This document shows, piece after piece, positions 54,236 through 62,466 of a stretch of DNA of 64,000 nucleotides. The first letter of the stretch is position 1, and every line of letters begins with the position of its first letter. Source of the stretch: Fictibacillus solisalsi. GTDB taxonomy: Bacteria > Bacillota > Bacilli > Bacillales > Fictibacillaceae. The notes beneath the pieces are model-generated. The model saw only the letters and a program-made list of their open reading frames with translations, made no database searches and was not told where the DNA came from. The stretch is from contig NZ_FNHW01000001.1 in assembly GCF_900103485.1 (NCBI RefSeq), positions 2,191,057 through 2,255,056 of the forward strand, read 5' to 3'. Both the position numbers and the translations under genes were made by a program.

Positions 54236-54868
54236 ATGAATCATATTAAAACTTACAATTGCCTTGCTGTTGATACACCTTCAGGCAAGGTTATTATTGA
54301 GGGTCCCATCTCGCCGGAACATCTGGCTAGTTATGAATTTCATACCGGATTAAAAGCGTTCAGACCCTCACCCCAGCAGCATGAAGCACTTATCGAGATC
54401 GCAGGCCTTGATGAAGGAAGGATTATCATCGCCAGAACAAAGGATACCATCATTGGTTACGTTACATACGTTTATCCTGATCCAATGGAACGATGGTCAC
54501 ATGGCAATATGGAAAATCTTCTTGAACTTGGAGCGATCGAGGTCATTTCTGATTACCGAAACTATAAAATAGGGAAAAGCCTGTTAAGGGTGTCCATGAT
54601 GGATGACAGCATGGAAGATTATATTATAATTACAACGGAGTATTACTGGCATTGGGATTTAAAAGGCACTGGTTTATCGGTGTGGGATTACCGAAAAGTA
54701 ATGGAAAAAATGATGAACGCCGGCGGTTTGGAATATATGGCAACGGATGATCCCGAGATCAGTTCCCATCCTGCAAACTGCTTAATGGTCAGAATCGGCA
54801 GCCGGGTTTCTATGGAATCCGTCCAGGAGTTTGACCGGATTCGGTTTCAAAACCGTTTCATGTATTAA
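54236..54868 (+). CDS. acuA: Protein acetyltransferase AcuA
   Basis: It acetylates and thereby inactivates acetyl-CoA synthetase AcsA. The 210-residue protein is a GNAT acetyltransferase: acetyl-CoA-binding part IGYVTYVYPDPMERWSHG and LGAIEVISDYRNYKIGKSLL (about 82-125), with the family-typical YYWHWDLKGTGLSVWDYRKVMEKMM (about 139-163). I chose the ATG at 54236 (MNHIKTYNC), with GGGTGGTG upstream, giving the same length as B. subtilis AcuA. acuB and acuC follow in the same direction. Confidence 0.95.
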   Translation: MNHIKTYNCLAVDTPSGKVIIEGPISPEHLASYEFHTGLKAFRPSPQQHEALIEIAGLDEGRIIIARTKDTIIGYVTYVYPDPMERWSHGNMENLLELGAIEVISDYRNYKIGKSLLRVSMMDDSMEDYIIITTEYYWHWDLKGTGLSVWDYRKVMEKMMNAGGLEYMATDDPEISSHPANCLMVRIGSRVSMESVQEFDRIRFQNRFMY

Positions 54869-54922
54869 AATTCCTGCCCAAAGATGTAGCGTTCCAGAAA
54901 GCCGCAGAAAGGGGAAATAAAG

Positions 54923-55570
54923 ATGATTGTTCAGGATATGATGAATAAACAGCCCGTTACCGCACGACCGGAGACAACCATTATGGAGACCCTGCTTACG
55001 CTTAGAAAACACCGGATCAGACACCTGCCCATTATTGTCGACGATGGATCATTGGCAGGAATCATTTCCGACCGTGACCTCAGGGATGCCAGCCCTTCCA
55101 TCTTTGATGCAGCTGATCATGCCGATAAATTTGAACGGCCGGTATCGGAAATCATGGTAAGAGACGTGATTACCGCCCATCCCCTTGATTTTGCAGAAGA
55201 TCTTCTCAGTATTTTTTATGAGCATCAAATCGGTTGTATCCCTGTCCTTGAGCAGGAAAAACTGGTGGGGGTCATAACAGAGCGGGACATGCTGTACACA
55301 TTGATCCAATTGACCGGTGCCCACCAGCCGAGCTCGCATCTGGAAGTTAAAGTTGAAAACATAGCCGGACAGCTGGCGGATGTTGCCTCACTGATCAAAA
55401 AATTTAAAATCAATATCAATAGTGTGCTTGTGTATCCCAGCAAGCAGGACGACAGCCAAAAAATCCTGGTCCTGCGCATTGGAACGATGAATCCTTACCG
55501 AATTGCTTCAGAATTAAGGCAAAATGGTTATGATGTCATTTGGCCACAGGAACCGGAAGTGGGACAATGA
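54923..55570 (+). CDS. acuB: CBS-ACT domain protein AcuB
   Basis: The 215-residue protein has two CBS domains (about 1-60 and 75-133: RHLPIIVDDGSLAGIISDRDLRD and GCIPVLEQEKLVGVITERDML) and a C-terminal ACT-like domain (about 140-210). It belongs to the acetoin/acetyl-CoA synthetase control operon; its exact role is not established, but CBS pairs commonly sense adenine nucleotides. An ATG start has AAAGGGG upstream. Its stop overlaps the acuC start (ATGA). Confidence 0.93.
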   Translation: MIVQDMMNKQPVTARPETTIMETLLTLRKHRIRHLPIIVDDGSLAGIISDRDLRDASPSIFDAADHADKFERPVSEIMVRDVITAHPLDFAEDLLSIFYEHQIGCIPVLEQEKLVGVITERDMLYTLIQLTGAHQPSSHLEVKVENIAGQLADVASLIKKFKININSVLVYPSKQDDSQKILVLRIGTMNPYRIASELRQNGYDVIWPQEPEVGQ

Positions 55571-56727
55571 AAAAGCCTGTTTTTGTTTATTCCGATGACC
55601 TGCTGCGTTACAAATTCAATGAAGGGCATCCCTTTAACCAATTGCGCGTCAAGCTGACCTATGACCTGCTGAGCATGTCTGGTGCACTGGATGACAGCCA
55701 AATCGTACAGCCACGAATGGCAACCGATGAAGAGCTGGCACTCATCCATGATACGTCGTATATCGAAGCCGTAAAAAAAGCGGGTGATGGGACCTTAAAA
55801 GGAGCTGCTGCAGAAAATTACGGACTTGGAACTGAGGACACCCCGATTTTTCCCGGCATGCATGAAGCAAGCGCCTGGATAGTGGGTGCAACCCTGACTG
55901 CTGCTGACATGGTGATGGAAGGCAAAGCAACGTATGGATTCAATGCAAGCGGGGGGCTTCATCACGGATTCCGCGGAAAAGCTTCCGGTTTTTGTGTGTA
56001 CAATGACAGCGCTGTAGCCATTGCATATTTGAAAAAGAAATACGGTGCGAGAGTGCTCTATATCGACACGGATGCCCATCATGGAGACGGGGTGCAATGG
56101 TCCTTTTACGAAGACCCCGACGCCTGTACCCTTTCAATTCATGAGACTGGCCGGTATCTGTTTCCGGGTACCGGAAACGTCACGGAGAAGGGGCAAAGCG
56201 ACGGCTATGGCTACTCCTTTAACCTCCCCGTGGATGCCTTTACGGAAGATGAGTCATGGCTTGAATTGTATGAAACGGCGGTTCATGAAGTGGCCTCCTT
56301 CTTCAAGCCGGATGTTATTCTGTCTCAGAATGGTGCAGATGCCCACTATTACGATCCACTGACCCACCTGTCTGTAACGATGAAATCCTATCATGCCATC
56401 CCCAGGATCGCAAAGGAAGCGGCCGACCGGTTTTGCGGCGGAAAGTGGATCGCCACCGGCGGCGGCGGTTATGATATCTGGAGGGTCGTTCCGCGCGCCT
56501 GGTCTGAAATCTGGCTGGCGATGAACGAAATGGATTTGGAAGGATCACTTCCAATGGAATGGATTGAAAAGTGGCAAAAGACTGCTCCAGTCACCCTGCC
56601 GCTTACATGGGAAGACCCGCCCGGTTTGTATAAACCGATTCCCCGAAAACCTGAAATCATGGAAAAAAACAGTCTTACCTTAAACAAGGCACTCCACCAT
56701 ATCCGGGACAGCAGAAAAAAGACCTGA
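55567..56727 (+). CDS. acuC: NAD-independent protein deacetylase AcuC (class I/II HDAC-like)
   Basis: It removes the acetyl group that AcuA adds to AcsA. The 386-residue protein has the zinc-deacetylase motifs GGLHHGFRGKASGFCVYND (catalytic His pair), IDTDAHHGDGVQ (zinc ligands Asp and His), QNGADAHYYDPLTHLSV and GGGGYDIWRV. I chose the ATG at 55567, which overlaps the acuB stop by four bases, so acuB and acuC are translationally coupled. It is closed by a bidirectional terminator. Confidence 0.96.
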   Translation: MKKPVFVYSDDLLRYKFNEGHPFNQLRVKLTYDLLSMSGALDDSQIVQPRMATDEELALIHDTSYIEAVKKAGDGTLKGAAAENYGLGTEDTPIFPGMHEASAWIVGATLTAADMVMEGKATYGFNASGGLHHGFRGKASGFCVYNDSAVAIAYLKKKYGARVLYIDTDAHHGDGVQWSFYEDPDACTLSIHETGRYLFPGTGNVTEKGQSDGYGYSFNLPVDAFTEDESWLELYETAVHEVASFFKPDVILSQNGADAHYYDPLTHLSVTMKSYHAIPRIAKEAADRFCGGKWIATGGGGYDIWRVVPRAWSEIWLAMNEMDLEGSLPMEWIEKWQKTAPVTLPLTWEDPPGLYKPIPRKPEIMEKNSLTLNKALHHIRDSRKKT

Positions 56728-56749
56728 CGCCAACGTGCATCAGGTCTTT
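56718..56749. terminator. Bidirectional terminator between acuC and mtnN
   Basis: A perfect 10-bp inverted repeat (AAAGACCTGA / TCAGGTCTTT) with a 12-base loop; the acuC stop codon lies in its 5' arm. Confidence 0.9.
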
Positions 56750-56757
56750 CCTATTTA

Positions 56758-57459
56758 TTAAATGGCTTTGAGCATCTCTTCTATCATGTCAGAAGACCGC
56801 TTCGCCGCAAGCTTTGTAAACTCAGTAAAGTTGACCGCTGCTTCGCCATTGGCCTTGTCCGAGATGGAACGGATTACGACAAAGGGAACGTCATTTAAGA
56901 AAGCTGTCTGTGCAACAGCGGAGCCTTCCATTTCAATGCACGCACCGTCAAAAAGCTGATAATACTTTTCCACAAGTGTTCGGCTTGCAATAAACTGATC
57001 CCCGCTTAAGACCCTTCCCATTCTGACAGAAACCCCGGACACCTTTGAAGCTGCTTTTTCCGCCAGGTTCACAAGGCTTGGGTCTGCCGCAAAATCCGAC
57101 TCATACCCAAACATGGGAATGGTTCCTTGCGGAAAATGGGGACTTAATGCGGAGGCATCGATATCATGCTGCATGGCGCTTGTTGAAATCACAATATCGC
57201 CAATTTCAAGCTCAGGGTGCAAGGCCCCTGCGACGCCGGTAAACATGATATGTGTCACGTTAAACCGGTCCACCAAAAGCTGTGTCACTACGGCCGCATT
57301 TACTTTTCCCACTCCCGACTTGCAGAGGACGACTTCTTTGTTCGCGTAGGTCCCTTCATAAAAGGTAGTCTTCGCGTAATTGCTTTCCCCATAAATATCA
57401 AGAGCCTGTTTCATATAATGGATTTCTTCATCCATCGCTCCTATAATGCCGATTCTCAA
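56758..57459 (-). CDS. mtnN: 5'-methylthioadenosine/S-adenosylhomocysteine nucleosidase
   Basis: It releases adenine from methylthioadenosine and S-adenosylhomocysteine, feeding methionine salvage. The 233-residue protein has RIGIIGAMDEEIHYMK (with the catalytic Glu), VLCKSGVGKVNAAVV and the purine-binding FVVIRSISDKANGEA with the catalytic Asp. The start is a TTG with GAGGTGGGAG upstream. It lies 25 bases after ccpA in the same direction, so it is probably in a ccpA operon. In B. subtilis mtnN is elsewhere. Confidence 0.96.
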   Translation of the reverse strand: MRIGIIGAMDEEIHYMKQALDIYGESNYAKTTFYEGTYANKEVVLCKSGVGKVNAAVVTQLLVDRFNVTHIMFTGVAGALHPELEIGDIVISTSAMQHDIDASALSPHFPQGTIPMFGYESDFAADPSLVNLAEKAASKVSGVSVRMGRVLSGDQFIASRTLVEKYYQLFDGACIEMEGSAVAQTAFLNDVPFVVIRSISDKANGEAAVNFTEFTKLAAKRSSDMIEEMLKAI

Positions 57460-57484
57460 AACTCTCCCACCTCTGTTGCGTCTA

Positions 57485-58492
57485 TTAGCCGTTGTTCTTT
57501 GTTGTATTTCTAAATTGAATACGGTGAGGAAGCACCACAGTGTTCTCCTCGACTTTTTCTTTGTTCATGAGTTTTGTCAATAGACGCATTGCTACAGCTC
57601 CGATATCGTACATAGGCTGCACCACAGTTGACAGGGTTGGCCTTACCATTGTCGCCAGACGTGTATTATCAAAACCGATGACTTCAAGGTCGCCAGGAAC
57701 AGTGATTCCTTTATCCTGTGCGCCATGAATCACTCCCAGTGCCATTTCATCCGTTCCTACGAAAATGGCTGTTGGCATATTTCCGCTTTCAAGGAATGTT
57801 TCCACGGCCTCAATGCCTGAATCATACGTGTAATCGCCGACAAAAATCTGTTTTTCATCCACCTTTTTCCCGGCATCCTCCATTGCTTTTCGGAAGCCTG
57901 TAAACTTGTGATAGCCGTTGATTGGATCCTCGAGAGGCCCGGTAACCATCGCCACAGAGTCGTGTCCTGATTTTAACAGATGCTCAACCGCATCATACAC
58001 AGCCTGCTGGTAATCAATATTAACCGACGGAATTTCATTATTCATATCAACGGTCGCCGCCATTACAATCGGTACGGGAGACTTTTTAAATTCCTCCACG
58101 TGTTCATCTGTAATTTTACCTCCCATAAAGACGATGCCATCCACTTGCTTTCCGAGCAATGTATTCAAAAGATGAATTTCTTTATCTTTGTTCTGATCAG
58201 AGTTGCACAAGATAATATTGTATTTATACATGGTCGCGATATCTTCGATTCCCCTTGCGAGCTCAGCAAAAAAGATGCTCGCGATATCGGGAATAATCAC
58301 GCCCACAGTTGTTGTCTTTTTACTGGCAAGTCCTCTTGCCACTGCGTTTGGTCGGTAACCGAGGCGCTCAATCGCTTCAAGCACCTTTTTCCGTGTTGAT
58401 GGTTTAACATTTGGGTTTCCATTCACGACACGGGAAACAGTTGCCATTGAGACGCCTGCTTCACGGGCCACATCATAAATTGTTGTATTCAA
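57485..58492 (-). CDS. ccpA: Catabolite control protein A
   Basis: It is the LacI-type master regulator of carbon catabolite control, active with Ser46-phosphorylated HPr. The 335-residue protein has the LacI helix-turn-helix [28 protein letters not shown] (residues 4-31), the hinge helix [12 protein letters not shown] and the HPr-contacting region [30 protein letters not shown], near-identical to B. subtilis CcpA. The start is a TTG with AAAGGAGGA upstream. Its promoter is TTGCCT, 18 bases, TATGAT. cre-like sites at citZ, acuA and the methionine gamma-lyase gene in this window are likely targets. Confidence 0.97.
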   Translation of the reverse strand: MNTTIYDVAREAGVSMATVSRVVNGNPNVKPSTRKKVLEAIERLGYRPNAVARGLASKKTTTVGVIIPDIASIFFAELARGIEDIATMYKYNIILCNSDQNKDKEIHLLNTLLGKQVDGIVFMGGKITDEHVEEFKKSPVPIVMAATVDMNNEIPSVNIDYQQAVYDAVEHLLKSGHDSVAMVTGPLEDPINGYHKFTGFRKAMEDAGKKVDEKQIFVGDYTYDSGIEAVETFLESGNMPTAIFVGTDEMALGVIHGAQDKGITVPGDLEVIGFDNTRLATMVRPTLSTVVQPMYDIGAVAMRLLTKLMNKEKVEENTVVLPHRIQFRNTTKNNG

Positions 58493-58547
58493 TTTAGTAA
58501 TCCTCCTTTAATTCCACAATCCAGACAGGTTATGTAATGTTATTGCT

Positions 58548-58577
58548 ATCATACAGTAAAGGACTGCTGTTAGGCAA
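58548..58577 (-). promoter_or_regulatory. Sigma-A promoter of ccpA
   Basis: On the minus strand TTGCCT (58572-58577) and TATGAT (58548-58553) with an 18-base spacer. Confidence 0.6.
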
Positions 58578-58681
58578 CGAAAAGCCCGTACAACTGCCAT
58601 ATTCCACTGTATAAAAGTGAACATTTTCCAACTTTCTCTGTTTAGTTTTATCCAATCCTTAAAAGTCCATTCAAAACAGGA

Positions 58682-58707
58682 AAAAGCCGGCTGAAATCAG
58701 CCGGCTT
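58682..58707 (-). terminator. Terminator of the LTA synthase gene
   Basis: A perfect 11-bp stem (AAGCCGGCTGA / TCAGCCGGCTT) with a two-base loop lies between ltaS and ccpA. Confidence 0.88.
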
Positions 58708-58711
58708 CCTT

Positions 58712-60628
58712 TTATTTGTTTGATTCTTGCTGATTAATAATTTTCCCATCCTTAAAGAAGCGAAGCAAGTCACCATACACCACTTTATCAGAAAGGTTTA
58801 GATCTTTGGCTGCCTTTTCTTTTGCAGGCTTACAGAGTTTATTTGCTACCTCCTGCCCATCGGACTGTCTGTAGCATTTCTCTTTTTCACCAGCATAGAC
58901 ATAGTCTTTCGCTATGGCACTGCCGTCTCTCTGAACCGTAAATTCGTCACGGTCCGGAGAGAAGAGGTCGGATCCAAACTGGATATCACCTTTGGTTTTA
59001 ATGCCAAGCAGATGCAGGATCGTAGGCTTCAAATCAATTTCTCCGCCAATGGTATGCATCACTTTACCTTTTTGCCCCGGCACATGGATGAACAAAGGAG
59101 TTTCCTGAAGCTTAAGGTGTTCATATGGTGTTACTTCCTTGCCCAGGATTTTGCTCATTGCTTTATTATGGTTCTCAGAGATTCCGTAGTGGTCACCGTA
59201 CAGAATGATGACCGAATTGTCATAGAGCCCTGAAGCTTTCAACTGCTGGAAGAATTGCTTTAGTGCTTCATCCTGATAGCGGGCAGTTACAAAGTAATTA
59301 TCCACGGTAGGGTCTCCGGTATCCGCCGGCTGGATACTCTTCTCCTGATCATTATTCAAAATGAACGGGTGATGGTTGGTCAGCGTGATGAACTTACTGT
59401 AAAACGGCTGTTTCAGATTCTGAAGCATCGGCATGGACTGCTTGAAAAATTCCTTATCCTTCAGGCCGTAGTTTACCGAGTTCTCATCGTTCACATTATA
59501 GTAAGGCTTAGAGTAAAACTTGTTATAACCGAGCGTATTGTACATCATATCACGGTTCCAGAAACTTTTATTGTTCGCATGGAACACCACCGGGTTATAT
59601 CCTTTTTGTTTCACAATCTCCGGTGTGGCATGAAATTTATTTTGCGCTTTCGTTGAATACACAGATCCTCCAGGCAGTCCGTACAGTGAGTTATCAATCA
59701 AAAACTCCGCATCGGACGTTTTACCCTGTCCTGTATTGTGATAAAAGTTATCAAAGTAATAACTATTTTTCGTGAGGTCATTCAAGAACGGTGTAACTTC
59801 TTGACCATTGATTTTTTTATTGATTAAAAAGTTCTGGGTAGATTCCATGGATACAAGAATTACGTTTTTACCTTTGGCGGCCCCAAACATTTTTGGGTCT
59901 GGTTTTTTGTATTGTGAATCCGAATAGTTCTTAACTTCAGCCAAATCATTGCTGTCTGCTAATGCACGCTGTGTAGACGACTTGGTGTTTAATACAGCGT
60001 CATATACGTGATAGTTATATACACCCATTAGCTTAACCAGAATGGCCCGGTCAAATGTACGGGTCAGCAGCTCGGGACGCTGAATTTCCGCCATCCCAAG
60101 GTTCGCCAAAAAGATACTGAATGCAGTAACAAAAACAAGACCAATGGTTTTCTTTTTCAATTTTTCCACCGGTTTTACTTTCTTGGTTAATACAATGGTC
60201 AATAACAGTAGAAAGTCCAGAAAAAATAAAATATCAAGCGGATGCATCAGGCTTTTTGCACTTCCGCCAAGATCGCCAAAGTTTTTAAATTGGAACAGGA
60301 CCGGTATTGTAATAAAGTCATCAAAGAACCGGTGGTACACAATATTGGCGTATAAAACAAAGGACATTATAAAATGAATCGTAAGCAATGCTTTGTTCCT
60401 GCTTTTTGCGGGAGCAAACAAACTAAGCCCCAGGAAGAACAGTGCGGAACTGAGCGGTGTAATCACCAGGATGATCTCTTGCATCACATTCTCAAGATCG
60501 AGATTCAAGCCAACCCTGAAGGCGATATACGATTTTACCCAAAGAAGGATAACGGCCAGCAGAAAAAAGCTCAAAGATTGTTTTGTTGAATTTTGTATAT
60601 TCGTTTGTCGTTCAAGTTTATTCATCAT
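58712..60628 (-). CDS. ltaS: Lipoteichoic acid synthase
   Basis: It polymerises glycerol phosphate from phosphatidylglycerol onto a glycolipid anchor at the outer face of the membrane. The 638-residue protein has five membrane helices (about 19-39, 47-71, 80-98, 130-148, 161-180), then an extracellular sulfatase-fold domain with E262 (SMESTQN) and the nucleophile T304 in NTGQGKTSDAEF, and later the metal-binding LYGDHYGIS. This matches LtaS; B. subtilis has four paralogues and I cannot say which is closest. The ATG at 60628 has AGGAGG seven bases upstream. Confidence 0.92.
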   Translation of the reverse strand: MMNKLERQTNIQNSTKQSLSFFLLAVILLWVKSYIAFRVGLNLDLENVMQEIILVITPLSSALFFLGLSLFAPAKSRNKALLTIHFIMSFVLYANIVYHRFFDDFITIPVLFQFKNFGDLGGSAKSLMHPLDILFFLDFLLLLTIVLTKKVKPVEKLKKKTIGLVFVTAFSIFLANLGMAEIQRPELLTRTFDRAILVKLMGVYNYHVYDAVLNTKSSTQRALADSNDLAEVKNYSDSQYKKPDPKMFGAAKGKNVILVSMESTQNFLINKKINGQEVTPFLNDLTKNSYYFDNFYHNTGQGKTSDAEFLIDNSLYGLPGGSVYSTKAQNKFHATPEIVKQKGYNPVVFHANNKSFWNRDMMYNTLGYNKFYSKPYYNVNDENSVNYGLKDKEFFKQSMPMLQNLKQPFYSKFITLTNHHPFILNNDQEKSIQPADTGDPTVDNYFVTARYQDEALKQFFQQLKASGLYDNSVIILYGDHYGISENHNKAMSKILGKEVTPYEHLKLQETPLFIHVPGQKGKVMHTIGGEIDLKPTILHLLGIKTKGDIQFGSDLFSPDRDEFTVQRDGSAIAKDYVYAGEKEKCYRQSDGQEVANKLCKPAKEKAAKDLNLSDKVVYGDLLRFFKDGKIINQQESNK

Positions 60629-60958
60629 TCATTTTCCTCCTCAAAAAAAAAAGAAAAGGACCCTGCTACAAATTGACCATTTGCAGTGTTTCAGGTTCAC
60701 CCTACCCATTATACGGAGTTCAATGAGGAAGTAAAAAAACCGTTATCGTGATTATTTGAGGTATATTCTTCTGTAACTATCAGTGTAGAACTCATACCGG
60801 TCATTCTTTAAATCCCTTTATTATGCTTTGTTATCCTCCAAATTGCACAAAAGGCGTTTCCTTAATATTCTTGGCCATCCATATAAAAGAAAAGCCCTCC
60901 ATTTAACAGAGGACTTTATCCTTATGCCATTACTTTATTATGTTTATATAAACCACCC
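60629..60958. other. 330-base gap between ltaS and ytxJ
   Basis: It holds the ltaS ribosome-binding site and leader, and at 60891-60917 the ytxJ terminator. Between about 60660 and 60890 it is A/T-rich; I find no ORF with a ribosome-binding site, no RNA gene and no convincing promoter. Confidence 0.5.
60891..60917 (-). terminator. Terminator of ytxJ
   Basis: AAAGCCCTC pairs with GAGGACTTT (one G-U) around a nine-base loop, followed by TTTCTTTT on the minus strand. Confidence 0.7.
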
Positions 60959-61285
60959 TTATTTACCCAACTGCTCGTTGAGCGCTGCGTAGGTAATGGA
61001 ATAATGGGAAGCGTCCCACTTCAGCTCTCCTTTTTCAAAAAGAAGGGCTTGAGGCGATTCGTGTTTCACTCCATAGTTCTCCGCAATTTCATTGGACAGC
61101 GGACGCGCTTCCTGAACATTTAAATAAAATACAGGCATATCCTGCTCTGCGGCAAAATTTTGATATTCCTGAAATGCGGCATGGCTGATCGGGCAGGTTG
61201 TACTGTTCTTTAATAAAAATAATTTGTTATTTTCACTTACTGCCTGTTTGAATTCCTCTGTAGTTGAAAGTTTAACGAGTGACAT
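60959..61285 (-). CDS. ytxJ: Bacillithiol-system redox protein YtxJ
   Basis: The 108-residue protein has a thioredoxin-like fold with a monothiol site TTCPIS (Cys31), as in YtxJ proteins that act as bacilliredoxin-type factors. It begins MSLVKLSTTEEFKQ and ends in a conserved HYSITYAALNEQL. An ATG start has AAGGAGGAG upstream. It is the last gene of ytxGHJ; a perfect hairpin lies before it, so its level probably depends on read-through. Confidence 0.92.
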   Translation of the reverse strand: MSLVKLSTTEEFKQAVSENNKLFLLKNSTTCPISHAAFQEYQNFAAEQDMPVFYLNVQEARPLSNEIAENYGVKHESPQALLFEKGELKWDASHYSITYAALNEQLGK

Positions 61286-61323
61286 ATGTACTCCTCCTTA
61301 GGTGAATCATAAATCCATGAAAA

Positions 61324-61347
61324 AACGAAGAAGGACGCTTCTTCGTT
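61324..61347 (-). terminator. Terminator-like hairpin between ytxH and ytxJ
   Basis: A perfect 9-bp stem (AACGAAGAA / TTCTTCGTT) with a six-base loop is followed by TTTTT on the minus strand, inside the ytxGHJ operon. Confidence 0.8.
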
Positions 61348-61370
61348 TGTAATCATCTGATTTTGAGTAA

Positions 61371-61802
61371 TCAATACTTATTTTTTACCAAATCTTCTTC
61401 AGTTGCAAGAGGATCCGGCTGGCGTGCGGCTTCTTCTTCCACTTGAGTGGTAATTTCACCATACGCGTCGGCGCTCTCATCGAGAACCTCTTGTCCTTTG
61501 TTTCTCCAATTGTTTAAATCACGGCGGATGCTGGTTGATAGTTCCTTCACCTTGCCTGCCACTTGATTGGACTGTTCAGATACCGTGCGGGCAATAGTAG
61601 AGGATTTGTCTTTTGCCATTGAAGACCATTCTGAGCTTTTGTCTCTGATCGTACCTGCTTGATCTGAAAGATTATTTCTCAATTCTTTGCCGCTTTTAGG
61701 CGCCATGAGGAGGGCGGAGGCTGCACCTACAATTCCGCCAACTAGAGCTCCAATAATAAAATCTTTACTGTTGATGTTTTGATTATTGTTTTCGTTACTC
61801 AT
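61371..61802 (-). CDS. ytxH: General stress protein YtxH
   Basis: The 143-residue protein has a Gly/Ala-rich hydrophobic segment (DFIIGALVGGIVGAASALLMAP, about 14-35) with the PKSGKELRNNL motif of the YtxH/gas-vesicle-like family, followed by a polar helical tail. In B. subtilis it is part of the sigma-B and sigma-H dependent ytxGHJ operon; the molecular role is unknown. I chose the ATG at 61802 (MSNENNNQNINSK), preceded by AAAGGAGGAG; the longer upstream frame lies inside ytxG. Confidence 0.92.
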   Translation of the reverse strand: MSNENNNQNINSKDFIIGALVGGIVGAASALLMAPKSGKELRNNLSDQAGTIRDKSSEWSSMAKDKSSTIARTVSEQSNQVAGKVKELSTSIRRDLNNWRNKGQEVLDESADAYGEITTQVEEEAARQPDPLATEEDLVKNKY

Positions 61803-61816
61803 TCTAAACTCCTCCT

Positions 61817-62275
61817 TTATTGATATTGTCTTCTTTGGGATGTTTGCTGCGTAGAATCGACACTGGCTTTCTTGATTTTCCACTTTTCCCATAAATTGAT
61901 GGCTACATTTCCCCATTGAACAGCCTGGGAAATATTTTCTGACTGGCGTTCAGCCCCGGTTGTGATTTTCTCTGTGACCTTGCGTACAGATTCGTTGACA
62001 TTATGAATTGAACTGCCAAGATCCTGCACTGCCGAGAACACAGTGTTCAATGAAGCAGCTTTCGTTTGTACATCTTCTGCCAATTTGTTGGTTTTGTGAA
62101 GCAATTGAGCCGTCTCTGATGTAACACCATTCAATTGAGTTTCAAGGCCGTCTACAGTCTTAGCCACGTTATCAAGCGTTACTGTAAGTGATTTGAGCGT
62201 ACGTGCCAAGAAGATTACTAGGACGACAAAAGCAAGGGCAATGATGAGTACACTGATGGGTATAAGTATGTTCAT
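61817..62275 (-). CDS. ytxG: General stress protein YtxG (DUF948)
   Basis: The 152-residue protein has one N-terminal membrane helix (about 5-25) and a coiled-coil body typical of DUF948 (LKSLTVTLDNVAKTVDGLETQLNGVTSETAQLLHKTNKLAEDVQ split across about 29-71). Its function is unknown. An ATG start follows AGGAGGTG. It heads ytxGHJ, behind a sigma-B-like promoter. Confidence 0.92.
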   Translation of the reverse strand: MNILIPISVLIIALAFVVLVIFLARTLKSLTVTLDNVAKTVDGLETQLNGVTSETAQLLHKTNKLAEDVQTKAASLNTVFSAVQDLGSSIHNVNESVRKVTEKITTGAERQSENISQAVQWGNVAINLWEKWKIKKASVDSTQQTSQRRQYQ

Positions 62276-62312
62276 GTTTCCACGACACCTCCTGAGTTAG
62301 ATGCTTTTAAAA

Positions 62313-62337
62313 TTACCCTATGCCAGTAAAACTAAAC
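62313..62337 (-). promoter_or_regulatory. Predicted sigma-B promoter of ytxGHJ
   Basis: On the minus strand GTTTAG (62332-62337) lies 13 bases from GGGTAA (62313-62318), close to the sigma-B consensus GTTTAA-N12-14-GGGTAT. The operon is a known sigma-B target in B. subtilis. Confidence 0.72.
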
Positions 62338-62466
62338 ATGTATGCTATATTCTATACTATTTTATGAATTCCTGCTAAGGACAAGGGTTAGAACATTACA
62401 AATTATTTAAATTACGTTAAAATAAATACGTTAGGCTTATTCACCATATATAAGGGGGAAATTGCA

